Source: Galbula dea (Eukaryota; Chordata; Aves; Piciformes; Galbulidae). Taken from it: a stretch of DNA of 64,000 nt. The DNA is taken from positions 4,614,220 to 4,678,219 of the forward strand of contig VWZX01001688.1 of NCBI GenBank assembly GCA_013399015.1, written 5' to 3'. This document shows positions 47,701 through 61,432 of this stretch, one piece after another. The notes beneath the pieces are model-generated. The model ran no database searches and was not told the DNA's origin. It was given only the letters and a program-made list of their open reading frames with translations. The translations under genes were made by a program, and so were the position numbers. Within the stretch, counting starts at the first letter, position 1; every line of letters starts with the position of its first letter.

Positions 47701-50700
47701 TCTTAAACCAGCACGGGGGAGGAGGTAGAAAGGCACGGGAAAACAACTGGCAACGGACTGACTCGGCGAGGGGGAGCCCTCTTTCCTATCAAGTCCCCAT
47801 GAGCCCTCCCTGTCTTGCTGTGCGAGTGGAGTTCAGCTCCTCATTCAAAATAGAACAATAAATAAACTCCACTCAGTGCCTGTTGCTGGAGCGTTTACAA
47901 AGTGCTGTTGCTACAAACAAGGCTGTGCTTACTTCCAGGTGACAATGGCAGACAGAGCTGCAGCTGAAAGAGCATGCAAAGACCCAAACCCCATCATTGA
48001 TGGCAGGAAAGCAAATGTGAACCTGGCATATTTGGGAGCAAAACCAAGGAGTATTCAAACTGGTGAGGCATTCAGGAGATCTCATCTCTCTCTATTAGAA
48101 TAACTTGTAAGACAAGGAAACAAGTTACTCAGGCTGGATTCATCTCATCTGACGATGCATACTTATCCCTCAGTTCTGATTGTTGACTGAGAGCACTGTA
48201 GTCCAGTTACCTCTCTTCCATATCCTTACTTGTCCCTGTTGCACTAGTGTTATGCACCCAAGTTCATACAACTGACTTGATGTTTTTTTTTTCCATTGCT
48301 AATAAGTTTTCCTGTTATCCTCTTTGTTACATCAGTATTAACAGTAAGATCCATTTCATTATTCTGCCTTTTGGTTTAATGATCACAGGATCCAGGCATT
48401 ACGCCCCCTTGCCTGTTCAATAACAGCACTTTCACACTGTTCTCTAATCGCAATTCCCATCTGGTCCTTGTGCATATCACATACACATAGTAAAATTAAC
48501 TTGCCTCTAAATGGGGCTCTGAATTTGCTCACATGTATAGCAGGTAAAACACACGTATGTGTGGTCCAAGGTGAAATTATGCCTGTGTATTATGAGTTGA
48601 ATGGTTCAATGGATGCCATTGATTAATACTTTTTTTTCCCCCTGAACATTTTATTAGGTTTTACCATAGGTGTGCAGCAGCTACATCCAGCCTTCATTCA
48701 GAGACCCTTTGGGTAAGTGGAAATGTTTCTTAACAGTCTGCTTGAAATCAAGTTCATGAATCAACTTCCTCTTTATTTAAAGTGCGTGGAAAAAAAACCC
48801 CTTAGCTGTCAAGAGTGGACAGTTTCCACAGCTGTTACTGATGTTTGGGGTACTTTATTTCTGATGAAGATTTCAGAAGTTTTGTGCATTTGTCAGCTTT
48901 ATGGTAATTCCTGAAGATCCTCCTTTATCTTCAGTAACTCTTAGTCATAATAAACCCAACGCATTGCTCGCTGCTTTGCCAACTTCTAGAATTCACAAGC
49001 ATTCAAATAAATGGAAAATAGTTCCTCTATTATACTGCTTAAGGTGTCAGAACAATTAAGCAAATTCTGTTCTCGTGTTTCTTAAATAAGATCTTTTGCT
49101 TCCTCTGTGCTGTTTCCCACATAGTAATGCTTAGGGTACAGTTTTATCTTTGAAAACAAATTGCATTGGATCCAAAGTCTGTTACTTAATGAAAGTAACA
49201 TTAGGTCAAAAATTGATTTTGGACAGATGTTATACAAGGCTTGAATAGTCTGCAAAAGTGGGCTTTTGTCTGCTGTTTTCAATAGCTTATACCATCCCTA
49301 CTCAGTTAGAAAAGTCCTCTTTTTATACATCTAATAGGATCTGGCAGCTGCTCTGCAAAAGACAAGTGTGCTTCATGAGAACAATAGTGACTGTCATACT
49401 GCCTTCATTTAACTGTTTAATGATTGATGCAGTTCTTTTTTTGCACCATTTCAGAAAGTGAATGTTGACAGGGTTTTTTTATTATTTTCTAAGAGCATTA
49501 AGAAAGTAGGTGCATTTTTTAAAGCTTTTGAGCGCTGCTCTGTTGTGGTTTTTGTGTGATTCTAATATAAAAAGATGGGATTTTGGCCATTGTCCACAGA
49601 AGTATTTCATCCCTTTCTCGCGCTTTTTTCATGTTGGCTTTTTGGGGGGGAGGTGGGGTGGTGTTATTTTTGGTGTTTAAAAGAAAAAAAACAAATCTGC
49701 TAACAACAAAACAGAAACTTTCACTGCTCTGTCCTCATGGCTGGAGTTGCCAACTGCCTGGGTAGTCTCATTCCAATGAGTTTATGGATGTAAGAGACTG
49801 TGTTGCCACAATAGTGCACACCCAGTGTATGTGTGTTGTGTATGGTTCAAACATGCCAGCCTTCCTAAGTGATTATGGCTCTGTTGGAAAGACTCAAAGA
49901 ACATCTGTCATGAAATGGAGAGTCTGGTTTTGGTGTGAGAGCCCCAGTAGCATACATGGACAAGATGCTGCTTTTCAGTATCTTTTTTTGCATGGGAGCC
50001 ACAACAGCTTTCTTAGCCCCCAAAGTAGGCAGCTTCAAGGTGTGGACCCTAAAGGCTTTCCAAGGAGTGCACAAGAGAAGATGACTATAAAACCAGCCTT
50101 TTGATGAGTTTTTCTACAGATGCTAGCAGAAAAGAGCAAAATGATGAAGCACATCAAACGCCTTGTGTAGGCAGGAGCACCAGTGCATGCCTCTTCCTCT
50201 TGCAGATGATCCTGTGGGTGCCATTCCTACCCAGCAGCCGCAGTCCTGCAGCTCTGGGGAAAGTAGTTTTACATTTTGAACAGTTTACTTTTTGGTTTCA
50301 CATACAGAGGGGTGCAGGATTGGCTGACGACACGTTCGTCCTTGATGTCGACAGTTACTGTTCCAGTTCTTAGGCATTGGTTTCATCATTAAACCAGCAG
50401 AGCTCCAGTTAGCACATAACAGCAGAGAGCACTATAAATTATTTATCAGTTGCCAAGAGACAGGAACCAGGAGACTGGAGGGTTGGAGGGAAAGGATTAT
50501 GTATCATTATTTGCAAGTATCTGTAAGCAGTGTTGGTGCATTTAGTTATTCCTGCAGCAGAATCACTAGAAGTATGGGTTTGGCAAAATGTGGAGTCATT
50601 TACTTGAGCACTATGACTGGATCTGCTTTGTGGCTTCTGAGCAAAGCATCAGGTGCTCAGTCAAGCAACAGAGCTTGGCTGCTGATTCCCTCTTTGTCTT

Positions 50701-53700
50701 ATTAGACCAATAAAATTAAGAGCCTGCCAGGCTCTGCTCTTGGATTCACCTGAACCTGCAATTTCCTTGACCCTTTGTGGATTTGAGGGTAGATGAGGAG
50801 TTTAGCAGGGGGGTCTCTGTTTTTGGAAGCTTCATCAAATTGCTGTTGTCCATTTGCTATGCACTGTTTGGAGTGGATCCTGATCTTCCCCAAATGATGC
50901 TCAGTGGCCCGTCTGCTTTGCCTGCAGTGTAAAATGTTTCCTTCTCCCTTCTGCAGTTACTGTCTCTGTAAAGTTTTTGTGCCCAGGGGTTGGCATGCAG
51001 CCTCCAAAAGATGATTGTTATGAGATATGGATACCAGGTGTGCAAGCTGGACCTAGCAAGGAAAAAATGAATGAACAACCCATTAACTGCTAGGCAGTTA
51101 AGTAAGAGGGAAACCAGCCAGTCGTGTTCCAGCTATCAAGCCACAAAATGCAGGTTTTGGTGAAACCTGAAATGAATGGAAACTATGAAAATTACCCAAA
51201 CATCGGTGAGGATTATTTATAAACTGAAGGCTTCCCCCCCCAGCCCTAGGCACCCAAATGCAGCTGTAAATACTGCCTGGGGTATGCGGAACAGAAAGAG
51301 AAACCGTGAAGAGCCTCTCGTGTTCCTCCTGTTGCCCTGGCAGGGGAGGCACTTGCACAGCAGACAGAATGGAGTCGGTAGTAAATCCTGCTTTGAAAAG
51401 TAGTCTCTAGGTTGTCATAACCTGAGATCGTAACAGTAATGCAAGGCAAAAGATGTGTCTGTGTCAGGGTGACTCAGAGATCTGGCTTCTGAGTTAGGGA
51501 AGCAGCATTACACCTGGGGTTTAGCCTGGAGCTTCTAGACTGCCCTTTGCTTGGAGGCAGCTGGCAATGCCACAGCATGTCCCTGCAGCTACCAGCCAGC
51601 ACAGAGCTGCACTTACACAATCAGAGAAGGGGGAGACCTTACTGCAGCAGTGTCCCTTTTAAGAAATTCTGAGTAACATATGAAACTTCTGGAAGCTGCT
51701 AGGAGCAACTGGGTAGACCACTTGACCAGGGGTGACATGGCAGAACTGCTTGGTGCCCTTCTCTTGGTCCTCTCCTCTGTGACTCCAGTGCTCAAGACAG
51801 GCTTGAGCCTGTGCAGGGAGTGGGGGTTCCCAGGTTCTCTTTTTTGCAGCCATGCTTGCTGTTCTGGATGCAAGCAGTGTATGGCAGATGCATTCCTGTG
51901 GCTGTGCCTCAGCGGAGGAGCTATCTGTATGGGAGATCTACCAGCGACTGAGTAAGTGACTGAGCTCTTGGAAATGTACAGCTGTCAGCTGCAGCAGGAT
52001 CTAGCTCTCTCCATATCTGCACATTGGATGTCATTGCTCCAGAGACCTTGCTCCCCATCCTTTTGTAGTTACCTGTTTTGGTGGCCCCTGACTCTGGCCC
52101 ACAGTTGGTCTCGAGCAGCATCAGAAGGAGTTAAATCTCTCCGAGGTTGAAATTTCATGCATTGATGCTGCTGCAGTTAGGAAGTGAAGAAGGTCCCTCT
52201 TTGTGTCAGCCCACCCTTCCTCACAGCTGTTTATCCTTAAAACTTTTGTGTTGGGTTAGAAATAAAAGGAAACAAACTTTCTTCTTTTCTGTGGTTACGC
52301 TTATGAAGCAGTGCACGCTGGCCTTGCTGCACTCAGCCTCTCAGCTGGCATCCCCCTCTACTCTGACTTCCTGTGGTACCAGCACCAAAAAGCTGGCTGA
52401 TTGCAGGACCCCAGTGTGCTCAGCTGCTCACGAGCAGCTCCCTGGGGATGGTGCACCCAGCACCTGTCGTTGACTGTGTGAAAAAGATGAAAGGGCTTTG
52501 GGGGGATTTCCTAAGAAACATTAAAATCCATTTTCCAAATGGTTTTGGCTGCTAGTTGTTCCTGGGCATGGTTGTGCTATTCAGACCAAATCTTTGACAG
52601 TCAGAAAAAGCTCTTTTTTTCCCCCCCCCCTTTTTTTTTTAAGAGCAGGCATAGATTTATTAGCAGATCAGATATCTTTACAAATTTTCTTGAACATCTG
52701 CTTCAAGGTGGCAAATGCTGGTATCACACCCAAGGGGCTGGTACACAATTCATTTTGGGTTTGGCATAGTTTGCTCATGTCCTGTATCTAGTGTAGGCCT
52801 GTAGAACAATACAAAAGAGAGTATAGTCTGATACCCTGAACTTCCACTTGCCTACTAAAATGATGTGCCAGGCTAAAGACAGTAGTGGACTCTTTACAGG
52901 GGACAGGCTCTGGGTGGAGGGTGCCATGTGCTATTGCAGGGCAGTCAGGGCACAGGCCTGCATGTGATGGAGAGCCAGGCCGAGCTGGTTCTGGCTTTGT
53001 CTTTATGGCATGACTTGAGTTCTGCAGTCATCTTTGTGTGATTCCATTGCTTTTGATGGATTTGCTCTTCAGCCTCACCAGTATGAGAGCAGCCTCCTTA
53101 GCAGCACAGACCCGAGTCCTTTCCCCTTGTTGCAGTAGCTGGGGAGTGGCAGATGCAAAGTTCTGCTCTGATCTGCCTGGTGCCACGTAGTCCTAGTGTG
53201 ACAGACTTGTGCACGCATCTGAATTTGCAGAGCAGTCCAGCTTGTACTTGGTCTCATCTTTCCTTTGCGCAGCTGTTGGCATACTGGTCCCTAACTCTGC
53301 AGTATTAAACACATGCCCAGTAATTCAAATGATAAATGCAGTTCTGACTGGCCTGCCTCTGAGCTGAGAACACCAGCAAGGGAACTAGACAGTTGTTGTG
53401 CTGATAATTTGGTAGCAAGGACATTGGGTCACTTCTAAATATGACTTATACGAAGAACTTGTTCTCCACAGATGGGAGCAAGCTACATGCCAGGACTAAA
53501 TATACTCTATGATCACAAAAGATGAAAAGTTGTGGACCTCAGAGTTAAAACTGTGTCTCCTATTTCTTGGTCTCCAAATCCTGTAAACAGGATCGTGTTG
53601 TCCCCTGCAGTTTCCCACTTGCCAGCTTTGAGCATTTCAGCTTTCCTGTGTCATAGCTGAGCTGCTGCTGGCTCTACTCCTGCCAAAGCAACAGAGGCTG

Positions 53701-56700
53701 GGAAAGCCATGCCAGGGGCAGGCTTGCAGTCCCCTCCATGATTCCAGCTTGCAGGAAGGTGTGGAGAGGGATGTCTTAGATGCCCTAGAACAAAAGCACA
53801 GCTGGCAGCAGAGATCACTGGAACTCTTAAAATGGAAATTCATTCTTGTCTGAGAAATTACTTATTTCATCAGTGTAGGCTTTCTTCGTCATCTATGCAA
53901 AAAAGGGTTTTTGATAAATCAAACACGTAGATGGTTTTAATTCAAAGTCAGTGGAAGGGGTCATAGGTAAAGAAAAACTGTTAGAAAATGGAAGCAGTTG
54001 AAAGTAGTCAATTTAATATATATTATGCCAAAACTTGTCAGGTACTTGAGAAGACTTCAGAGATGTTTCTGCAGCCTTTGGTTTTCTCCAAATTGCAGAA
54101 GAAAATTGTAAAGCTTGATTAAAGGCAGAATTCCTGGAGCTTCCTGGTTGAATCTGTTAGAGCCTCTGGTTTTCCTCATAGGTGGACAGGATGGATGTAA
54201 CGTTCTCTGGGGTTTCTCACACTGATGCTAAGGGACTTGGGCTCCTGTAGAGCAGTGGTGTGAAGCATTTTCTGTTCCTTCTGTCAGTTCATTTCTGGTT
54301 TGGCTGTGCTGATAACGTGAAGGTGGGGGGGGTGGCTTTTTGCTTCTCTGAATAGCTGACTAGTTGCGGATAAACTTCCACGTGGCTTTTTCCTTGGTGC
54401 CAGATGGCTCTTGTTTCAGGCAGATGTTATCTCCTGCTACCTGAGTGTTTTTCAGCCTGCTTCTCCAAAACTATTTTTGGTCTGGCCCAACGTGCCTTTG
54501 TTTGGGATAATTTTTTTTTTCCATTGGGTGTGGAGGAAGCAAGATGCAGAGGATAAAACTGTAAATTGTGGAGTGAGACTAACTCATGGTGGAGTACAGC
54601 GTATTGCTCTTGGTCTCTCGGTTAAGCTGAGAAGGAGGATTAGATCTTTGTGAGAAGATGATGTACTCTTATCTTTGGTCTGTAACTTCTGGGATTTTTT
54701 TATTTAGTTTCTTCCCCCTACACCTCTGCACCAGCTGTGGGGGAAGATATAGATAACATTTATTTTTACTTGGGATCCACCTTCCTCTCCTGTGGGCCAC
54801 TAGTTTGTTGCATCATTAAGTGAAGATGTGCTAACACAAGTAAAATGGAGATATTGCTGGGCTACAATAGGTTTGCAGCTACTGCAGCATCTCCTGTTCC
54901 TTAAACAACTTCTTCCTGCCAAAATTAAAATAAATTGAAATCACAGGTTTTAGTAGCCTCAGAAATCAGCAGAGTTATTACTGAATCCTGCAATATGTTC
55001 ACTTTTTCTCTTGTACTGATTCCAGCCTGGGACAGTCTATTGTGGCAGGTTGTTCCTTGTTGATTGCCACTAGTGTGGTTGACATCTGGTCCCGAGGGGA
55101 AACAAAACCCATTTGTGTACCTGTTTGCACAAGCTGCTGTGTAAATCTCCTCAGAGGGCCACAGGAGGACAAGTAGAAGACAGACAAGCAAATTAGTTAC
55201 ATGATGAGCAGAAGTTTTGTTGGTTGGCTTGCTGTTTTGTGTTTGTGTCATATTGTAGTAGGTGAGGATAAGCAGTGTACCATGGAGCTCCAAAGTTCAT
55301 CCTTGTTTTACTTTGAGCTGGCTGATAGCTGGCTAATGAAGCAGAAGCCATTGACATTTCAGTGCATGTTTAAATCAGCTTTACTAGGGACGTTTCAGGA
55401 TTCAGATGTTTGTCCTGCCAGTGGTTAAAGCCTAGCCTGTTTCAGTGAATGATGATGGGTGCTGGAGTGGTCAGGGCACAGTGAATGTCCTGGTTTGCAC
55501 CAAAGCGTTAGTTTCTAAACTCTTTGATCTCCTCCTGGAGCAAGAGTCCCTGTTGGCAGTCAGGGCCTGGCCTAGCCACACTTCAGCCTGTAGCTCCTCC
55601 TCATCATATCTGGATTTGAGAACAGGACCTGAATTTCTCCTGTTTCTACAGCCTGTCACTGTGGTTGGGGTCCATATGGTACATGTTGCCAAGGCTGCCA
55701 CCGCTTCACACAGACTTACTTAAAGTGGCTCTACGAGGTGAGTTCTTGCTGGCTTGGTGGAATGATGTTCTTGGGGTGTGAGATACATCAGGATATGTCT
55801 GTGCATCACCAGCTCCAAGGTGGTGCTGCGGCGCTGCTAATGCGAGCGTAGAGATCCTGGACTGCTGCTTTCTTCCTTGGTGTTGGAGTGTGCTTCCTGG
55901 AGCAGCTTCTGTCTTGTGTTCTTAAACTTGTGAACCCACTTTGAAATACATCCTGAAATCTGTAATCCAGATGTGGTTGGAGGAGTTACTTCACCAGAGG
56001 TAGTCTTCATGTTGCTGTCACGGACAGCTGTGCCTATGCTTAGCTCATTCTGCCATACCACCTATCAAGTGAAGCCTGGCACTGCCTGCCATTACACTCG
56101 TGGCAGTGTGGGTGTCCCTGTAGCAGCTAATGGGTCAACTTCAGTGGAAAGGGAGGCCAAATTTCTGGGGTCAAATGCCAGACTTTGTGCCTTCACTGGT
56201 AGACACAAAGGGCTCTGTTTCTTTTGTTCTTCAAGGAATAAAAGGCTGGTCGTGGTGGCGGCCTTTGTGTGCTGATGTGTGTGAGGCTGCCAAGAGCCCT
56301 GTGTCCCTCCTTGTTTCCCAAGTGTTTGTGTGATGCTGTGTCTCCCATGACAGAGGTTTGCAGCTGTCTTCCACCTCTTCAGAAGCAGTGAAACCAGCTC
56401 CCAGCATGGCTGCAGAGATCAAGGAGGTCAGGAACTCTTTCTTGCTGGTCTCCCAGACCTATGCAGCTTGCAGGAGTTGCTCATAGCTCATGCATAGGAA
56501 GACCTGCAGAATGGGAGAGAGTTGAGACAGTGCAGCAAAAACATATTTGAGGTGTAGATCTGATCTAAACTAATTAAATGTATGAAGTGCTTCAGAGAAG
56601 AGCTATGCCAGATAGAGCTGCTGATGAGAGACAAAGGGCCTCGTTAGCTTATTTCCCTTCCTTGCCATTTGGGCAGAGGTGTGGGACACATGGACATATG

Positions 56701-59700
56701 ACTTGTCCTTTCTTCGTGGCTGCCCATGGTGCCTGCCAGCAAGCCCTGCTCTGCAGCTCACCCTGGCAGCACTGCCAGTGCAATGAGGAGAACTAGGTGA
56801 TGGCAGGTTTTAAGGAGCCCACTCTCTGAGCAGGCAGCACCTCCTGCCAGCCATGGGCACTAGCAGCTGCAAGCTGCACCTAGTGCCTTTGAATATCTAT
56901 ACCCAAAAGCAGGCTACTTCTGTTCTGTCCTTCGTATTTTGCACAGCAAAAGCAGAAGCCTAGCCTGTGTCTCCTATGCCAATGGCTCTGTAACCATCTC
57001 TTTTGTTCTGTGTCTTTTAATTTCGGCTGCCGGGGCAGCGTGGCATGGTGCCACATAGTTAGGACTGTGGGCCAGCTCTGGGTCCCTGCAGCTCTCCTGC
57101 ACCACGACGGCTCTCCCGAGTCCCTCCTTCAGCCACCGCTGGCCCTAGACTTAGGTTTGACCATGCTCGTTGCGTTTTGTGGCGTGATGAACTGTAATGC
57201 CACAAGCATCTCGTACATCTGCTGTTCACGGGATGACTTTGATGTGTGGTGGCAATGGCTGATCACTGGGTTGATGTTTTATAATCACTTTGTGTGTGTT
57301 CTAGATGAAGTTCTCTTCTGACTGGCAGGGCCCATCGTAAGGGACAGAGGAAAACTGCAGGGAGGGAGGAAGGGAAAGGCATCTTAAAACACAGATGTGA
57401 CTCATTCTGTAGAAATTCAGATTAGAGTTTGCTGATTTCTAGAAAAGGAGCTGCCAAAAGAGCTGGGTTTTTTTTTCCTGAAAGATCTTCCTCAGAAATA
57501 ATGGAAGAGGGGAAAATATTTTAAAACTTTCTGTGGATGCTAAATGTAGCCAGCAGAGAACTTCATTGTATTGCACTGTGTTGTTTTGTTTGTAGCTGCA
57601 AGTCATCAAAGTGACCTTACCTTGGGTTGTGTGTTTTGCTTCGATCGATGAGTTGCTATCTGTCCACCTAATTCAAAAGTCCAAACTGCATAACATCTTG
57701 ATAGAAATTTCCAGCTAAATTACTAAAACCTCACAGACCAAAAGAACTTTCCCTTTTCTATAGAAGCAGATTCTGGAGTTGCTGAGTGATTTTTTTTTTT
57801 CTAGTACAGTAACCTACAGTGTGTGATGTGCACTTGTGTATGCATTGGGCTGGGCTGTATTTCTTGGGAAGAGTGCAGGATTACTTATCTTCCTGGCTAA
57901 TGGTGCTTTTTATTCAAAGTAGCGTTGAAGAGCTGGAATTTTCCCTTGCTGAGGAAAAAAAGTGTAGTGCAGGATGTCATGGATTTCGCTGTCTCTCTGG
58001 AGCACACCGTGGGAGCTGCGATGGAGGAGCTGTGTACGTGAATGCAAAGCCAGCGTGCAGTGTCTTGGGGACAAGCTGGGAGTGTGCACTAGCCCTGACA
58101 TCCCTACGTGGGGCCACGTCCCCTGCATGGGGTGTGCCAGCTCTAAAGAGGAGTAGAGTGGCAACAAGGAGACATGGGGGGTGACCTATGGGGCTGCCCA
58201 CACAGGATGATGCTCAGGCTGGATTGCTCAGAGGCTCTCGAACTGTCCCCCAGGTCATTTTGTGGGCACAAGCTGAATGCCTGTGTGCAGGATAAGCGCA
58301 GGCCCCTCCTGTGCTCCTGCTGATGGGTGCTTTTTAGTGAGTCAGTGTGAGGACTGCGTTTGGGTTTTGTTGCATTTGTGGAGTGATTTTTAACTCTATT
58401 AAGCCCTGCAGTAGCAGAAAGCCTGTGCACATGTGTCCCATCCACATGTAGGGAGAAGCAACAGTCAGCCAGAGCATCCATCACCAGTCTGGGATATGCA
58501 GGCTATTGTTTGAGCTGCCTATTTACAAGGGAGTAGAGCAGAAGGTGTGTGTGGGGTCTGCTCATTTCACCCCCAACAGCTGCATGGGCCGGTGCCTTTG
58601 CAGAGCCTTTCCCAGACCCTGGCAGACCAAAAAAGCAGTATTGCACCTCTGTTATTTAAAACAAAATGAAACAAAACAAACTCCCAACCAAAGTGATCAA
58701 ACATGAGGAACCTCTCTCTCTTTGAGAGCCCAACCTCTCAAAGAAGTGGCCACTGCTGCCTGATGTGTGTGACATTAACTGCCCTTGGTCTGAACTTATG
58801 TGTAAGCTCTTCAGTGTAGATCAGAGCTAAACCAGAAGTGATTCAAGGAATTTCTGCCACCTCCTTACATTCTTGTTAGTCACAGGGTGATTGATACTGG
58901 GTATGGTGCATTTCTAGACTGAAAGGCTGTGAAGTCCCTCTCTGTGCGCTCTCTGTGCCAGGGATGGTTCTGGTCTCTGGAGATGATTTTGCACTTAATC
59001 AGCCAAAGGTTGAGGTGCTGCTTTCCACCATCTGTCCTCTGGTGTTGCTTCTCTGAGGATGACCTTGTTTTATCTAAGGACCCTGATTTTGGAAGCAGTG
59101 TTGCTGGGGGCAGGGAGGAGAACACTTGTTCTCTCACCATGTATGTTCCCTCAAGAAAAAAAAACAAAGTTCATGTGCAAGTAGGAAAATGAGAGAAAAC
59201 TCAGTTCAGATGAGCACTTTGTGAGAAGCCTTTCTCCTGCCTGAAGAGTAGGTTAAACCATCCAGTGCTAGTTGTAAAGCAAATGGAAGCTGCCCTGTAA
59301 CTGCTGGATAGGAGGCACCAGCCCCAGGTGGACCCCAGTATGTTGTAGGTGGTGGCTGAGACCTAGAACAAATGCTCAGGTGGAATGAGGGTGACCAGCG
59401 ACCCATCCAGCAGAAGTATCCAGTCCCTGACTGTGAGTGCCTGTGAAGCACCAGAGCACCAGGTCCCACTGGGATGTTTTCTGGGGTTTCAAACCCCAGA
59501 GATCAGATGGATGAGTGGGCAAGATATCCTCTCCCAAAGCAGTTGAGCTCAGCGTTAAAGAGCTGCTTAGGCATATACAGGTCTGTGTCTTGTGAAAAGC
59601 CTGTGGGAGGCTTTGGAAAGTGGTTGTGTTTGAAAATGTGCTGTCACACACAGCCACACAAATCCCCAAAATATTTGAATCTGCATAAGCTCTCTGCAGA

Positions 59701-61432
59701 GTTTTATCTTTGTTTTGTTTTTTGCTTGCCAAAACGAGTTGGGTTTGGAGACAGGGTGGAATGAGATCTCCAGAAGATGGCTTTTGGTTCATGCTTTTGC
59801 CTTACATGATTCAACAAGCAGCCAGCTAAAGGGACCTTTTGCACAGCCTGCACTTTTGGGGTTCTGAGCACATGGCTGTGATCTCTCAGTGGTCATATGC
59901 TGTTTGCTGGTGACATTCTACAACCCCCTGTTTCTTGAACAAGTCCCAAATCTGTCAAGACTGCACAGAAGGGAGCTCTCTGCAGCTGAGGGCTCTGCAG
60001 ACAGGTATTATTTGCACACTGCAGTTGATGTGCAATTGCCCATTTTTTGTCTGGCCTGTGGCAGTTTCTGTGGATGGATGTATAATTCATGGTTTGTGTG
60101 GGTTTTGCTTCTGTTTGCAGCCTGACTTCTTGTGGGCCCTTTGGAAGCTATAGCCCTTTCATTTTACTGACTTTTAAAAAAATTTTCTTCCTCATTAGCA
60201 GTTTCTAGCAAATAAGTGAGCAATCCTGCATTGGTCATCTCCACTATCTTTCAGTCTATAAACTTTAATTGGCTGTGGTGGTGTTAAATTCCTCTCAGCA
60301 GCACAGCTACCTCAGGGCAGGGGCAAACCAGCTGTGGAAAACAACCCTTTAGGACCTGCATCCAAAGGGCTGAGGAAATGCAGAGGGGCTGGGTGGCCAC
60401 AGAGCCTAGATGTAAAAGCTCATGAGCATCAGGCTGCTAGCATGGTCACTACTGAGGAATGTTACTGAAGGGAAGAAAACCAGAATTAATATCTCGTGTT
60501 TTACAACAAACAGCCTGTAGCATTGCTTTAAACATCCAGCATTATGGAAGCACAGGCTTGAATGTGTAGTAACTGGTAACAGCTGGCAAGCTGGAAGGCC
60601 TACAGCTGTGCTTCAGGAACAGTGGTCATCCCTGGTGGGATGAGCAGAGGAATGACCCTCTGTCTGAGGTGCCCTGTGGGGGCTGTGGGTTCTCGGGAGC
60701 CTCTGTTGGGGTTTGGGTGTTGGCAGAGGAGTGTGGACCTGGAGAATATGGACACTGGTATGAACAAGCAGGGCATGTGGGGGCTGGGAAGATATGATAA
60801 GCCAGTCAGGCAGGGACTGTGTCATGGCCATCCAGGGCAGTTATTTTGGGGACTGGCAGCCTGAATAGTGGGAGATGGAAGACATGGAGACCAGAGGGTG
60901 TGTACATTCTTGCAGTCCATGCTTCACCTTGTGCTACATCTACCCTTGAGGTCTTAGGAGTGTTTTGCTTTTCATTCTCTCCACCCAAGCAGCACCCCTC
61001 ACTTGAGGGCAGCACTGCTGGGCAGCACCGTTTCTGTGGCTGATGCACGTGGATTTGGGGAGGAAGGAAGGGGCACATACAGGCTGGAGGGAACCCAGCC
61101 CTTCACTGACTGTCTCTCTTTGCCTCCACAGACTCACGCCTCACTATGTTTACCCCCAAGCTATCATCCAGCCCAGCGTGGTGATCCCTACCCCTGTGCA
61201 ATCTCTCACATCTCCCTACATCGACTACACAGCCGCCAGCCAAGCCTATTCCCAGTACACCACAGCTGCCTACGATCAGTACCCCTACGCTGCCTCCCCC
61301 GCTGCCGGCTTTGTGGGATACAGCTACACGGGGGCAGTCCAGCCTCCCATCACCGCCAGCAACCCCGCGGCGCCTGCCACCGCCTTTGTGCAGTACCAGC
61401 CCCAGCAGCTGCAGCCCGACCGCATGCAGTGA
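47131..61432 (+). CDS. RBM38: RBM38 (RNPC1) RRM RNA-binding protein (4 exons)
   Basis: RBM38 binds AU/U-rich RNA and controls the stability, splicing and translation of transcripts such as CDKN1A and TP53; in mammals it is itself a p53 target. Coding exons: 47131-47298, 47939-48062, 48658-48712, 61132-61432. The sum is 648 nt, or 215 residues. The single RRM spans about residues 11-88, with RNP2 IFVGGL (13-18) and RNP1 KSRGYGFV (50-57). The C-terminal exon is rich in Tyr, Ala, Pro and Gln ([15 protein letters not shown]) and ends in LQPDRMQ, as in human. The start ATG (context ACACCATGC) gives [12 protein letters not shown]. The longer human N-terminus before MHGSQ is absent: the frame upstream has no ATG after the stop at 46981-46983. 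Intron 3 is 12.4 kb. No defect was seen. Confidence 0.97.
47299..48657 (+). other. RBM38 introns 1 and 2
   Basis: Intron 1 (47299-47938) starts in the CpG island and falls to ordinary composition near its 3' end. Intron 2 (48063-48657) is AT-rich. Nothing further was recognised in either. Confidence 0.8.
48713..61131 (+). other. RBM38 intron 3 (12.4 kb)
   Basis: The intron runs from the GTAAGT after 48712 to the CCACAG before 61132. No additional coding exon, RNA gene or clear transposon was recognised. It contains a T7C10T10 polypyrimidine run (52614-52640) and a patch of raised CpG near 57030-57230. Short open frames on both strands look random. Confidence 0.75.
52614..52640. repeat. T7-C10-T10 polypyrimidine run
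   Basis: Seven T, ten C and ten T in succession inside RBM38 intron 3, roughly mirror-symmetric. Homopolymer lengths in an assembly of this kind are error-prone. Confidence 0.85.

Noticed and set aside
46579..47861. Long open frames (up to 265 codons) on both strands around the RBM38 start
   Set aside because: They overlap the CpG island and RBM38 exon 1 in other frames. Several frames are open at once, as expected for very GC-rich DNA. Only the 47131-47298 segment matches a known protein.
53455..53464. GAACTTGTTC, a perfect p53 half-site in RBM38 intron 3
   Set aside because: A full response element needs a second half-site within about 13 bp, which is absent. Single half-sites are common by chance, although RBM38 is a known p53 target in mammals.
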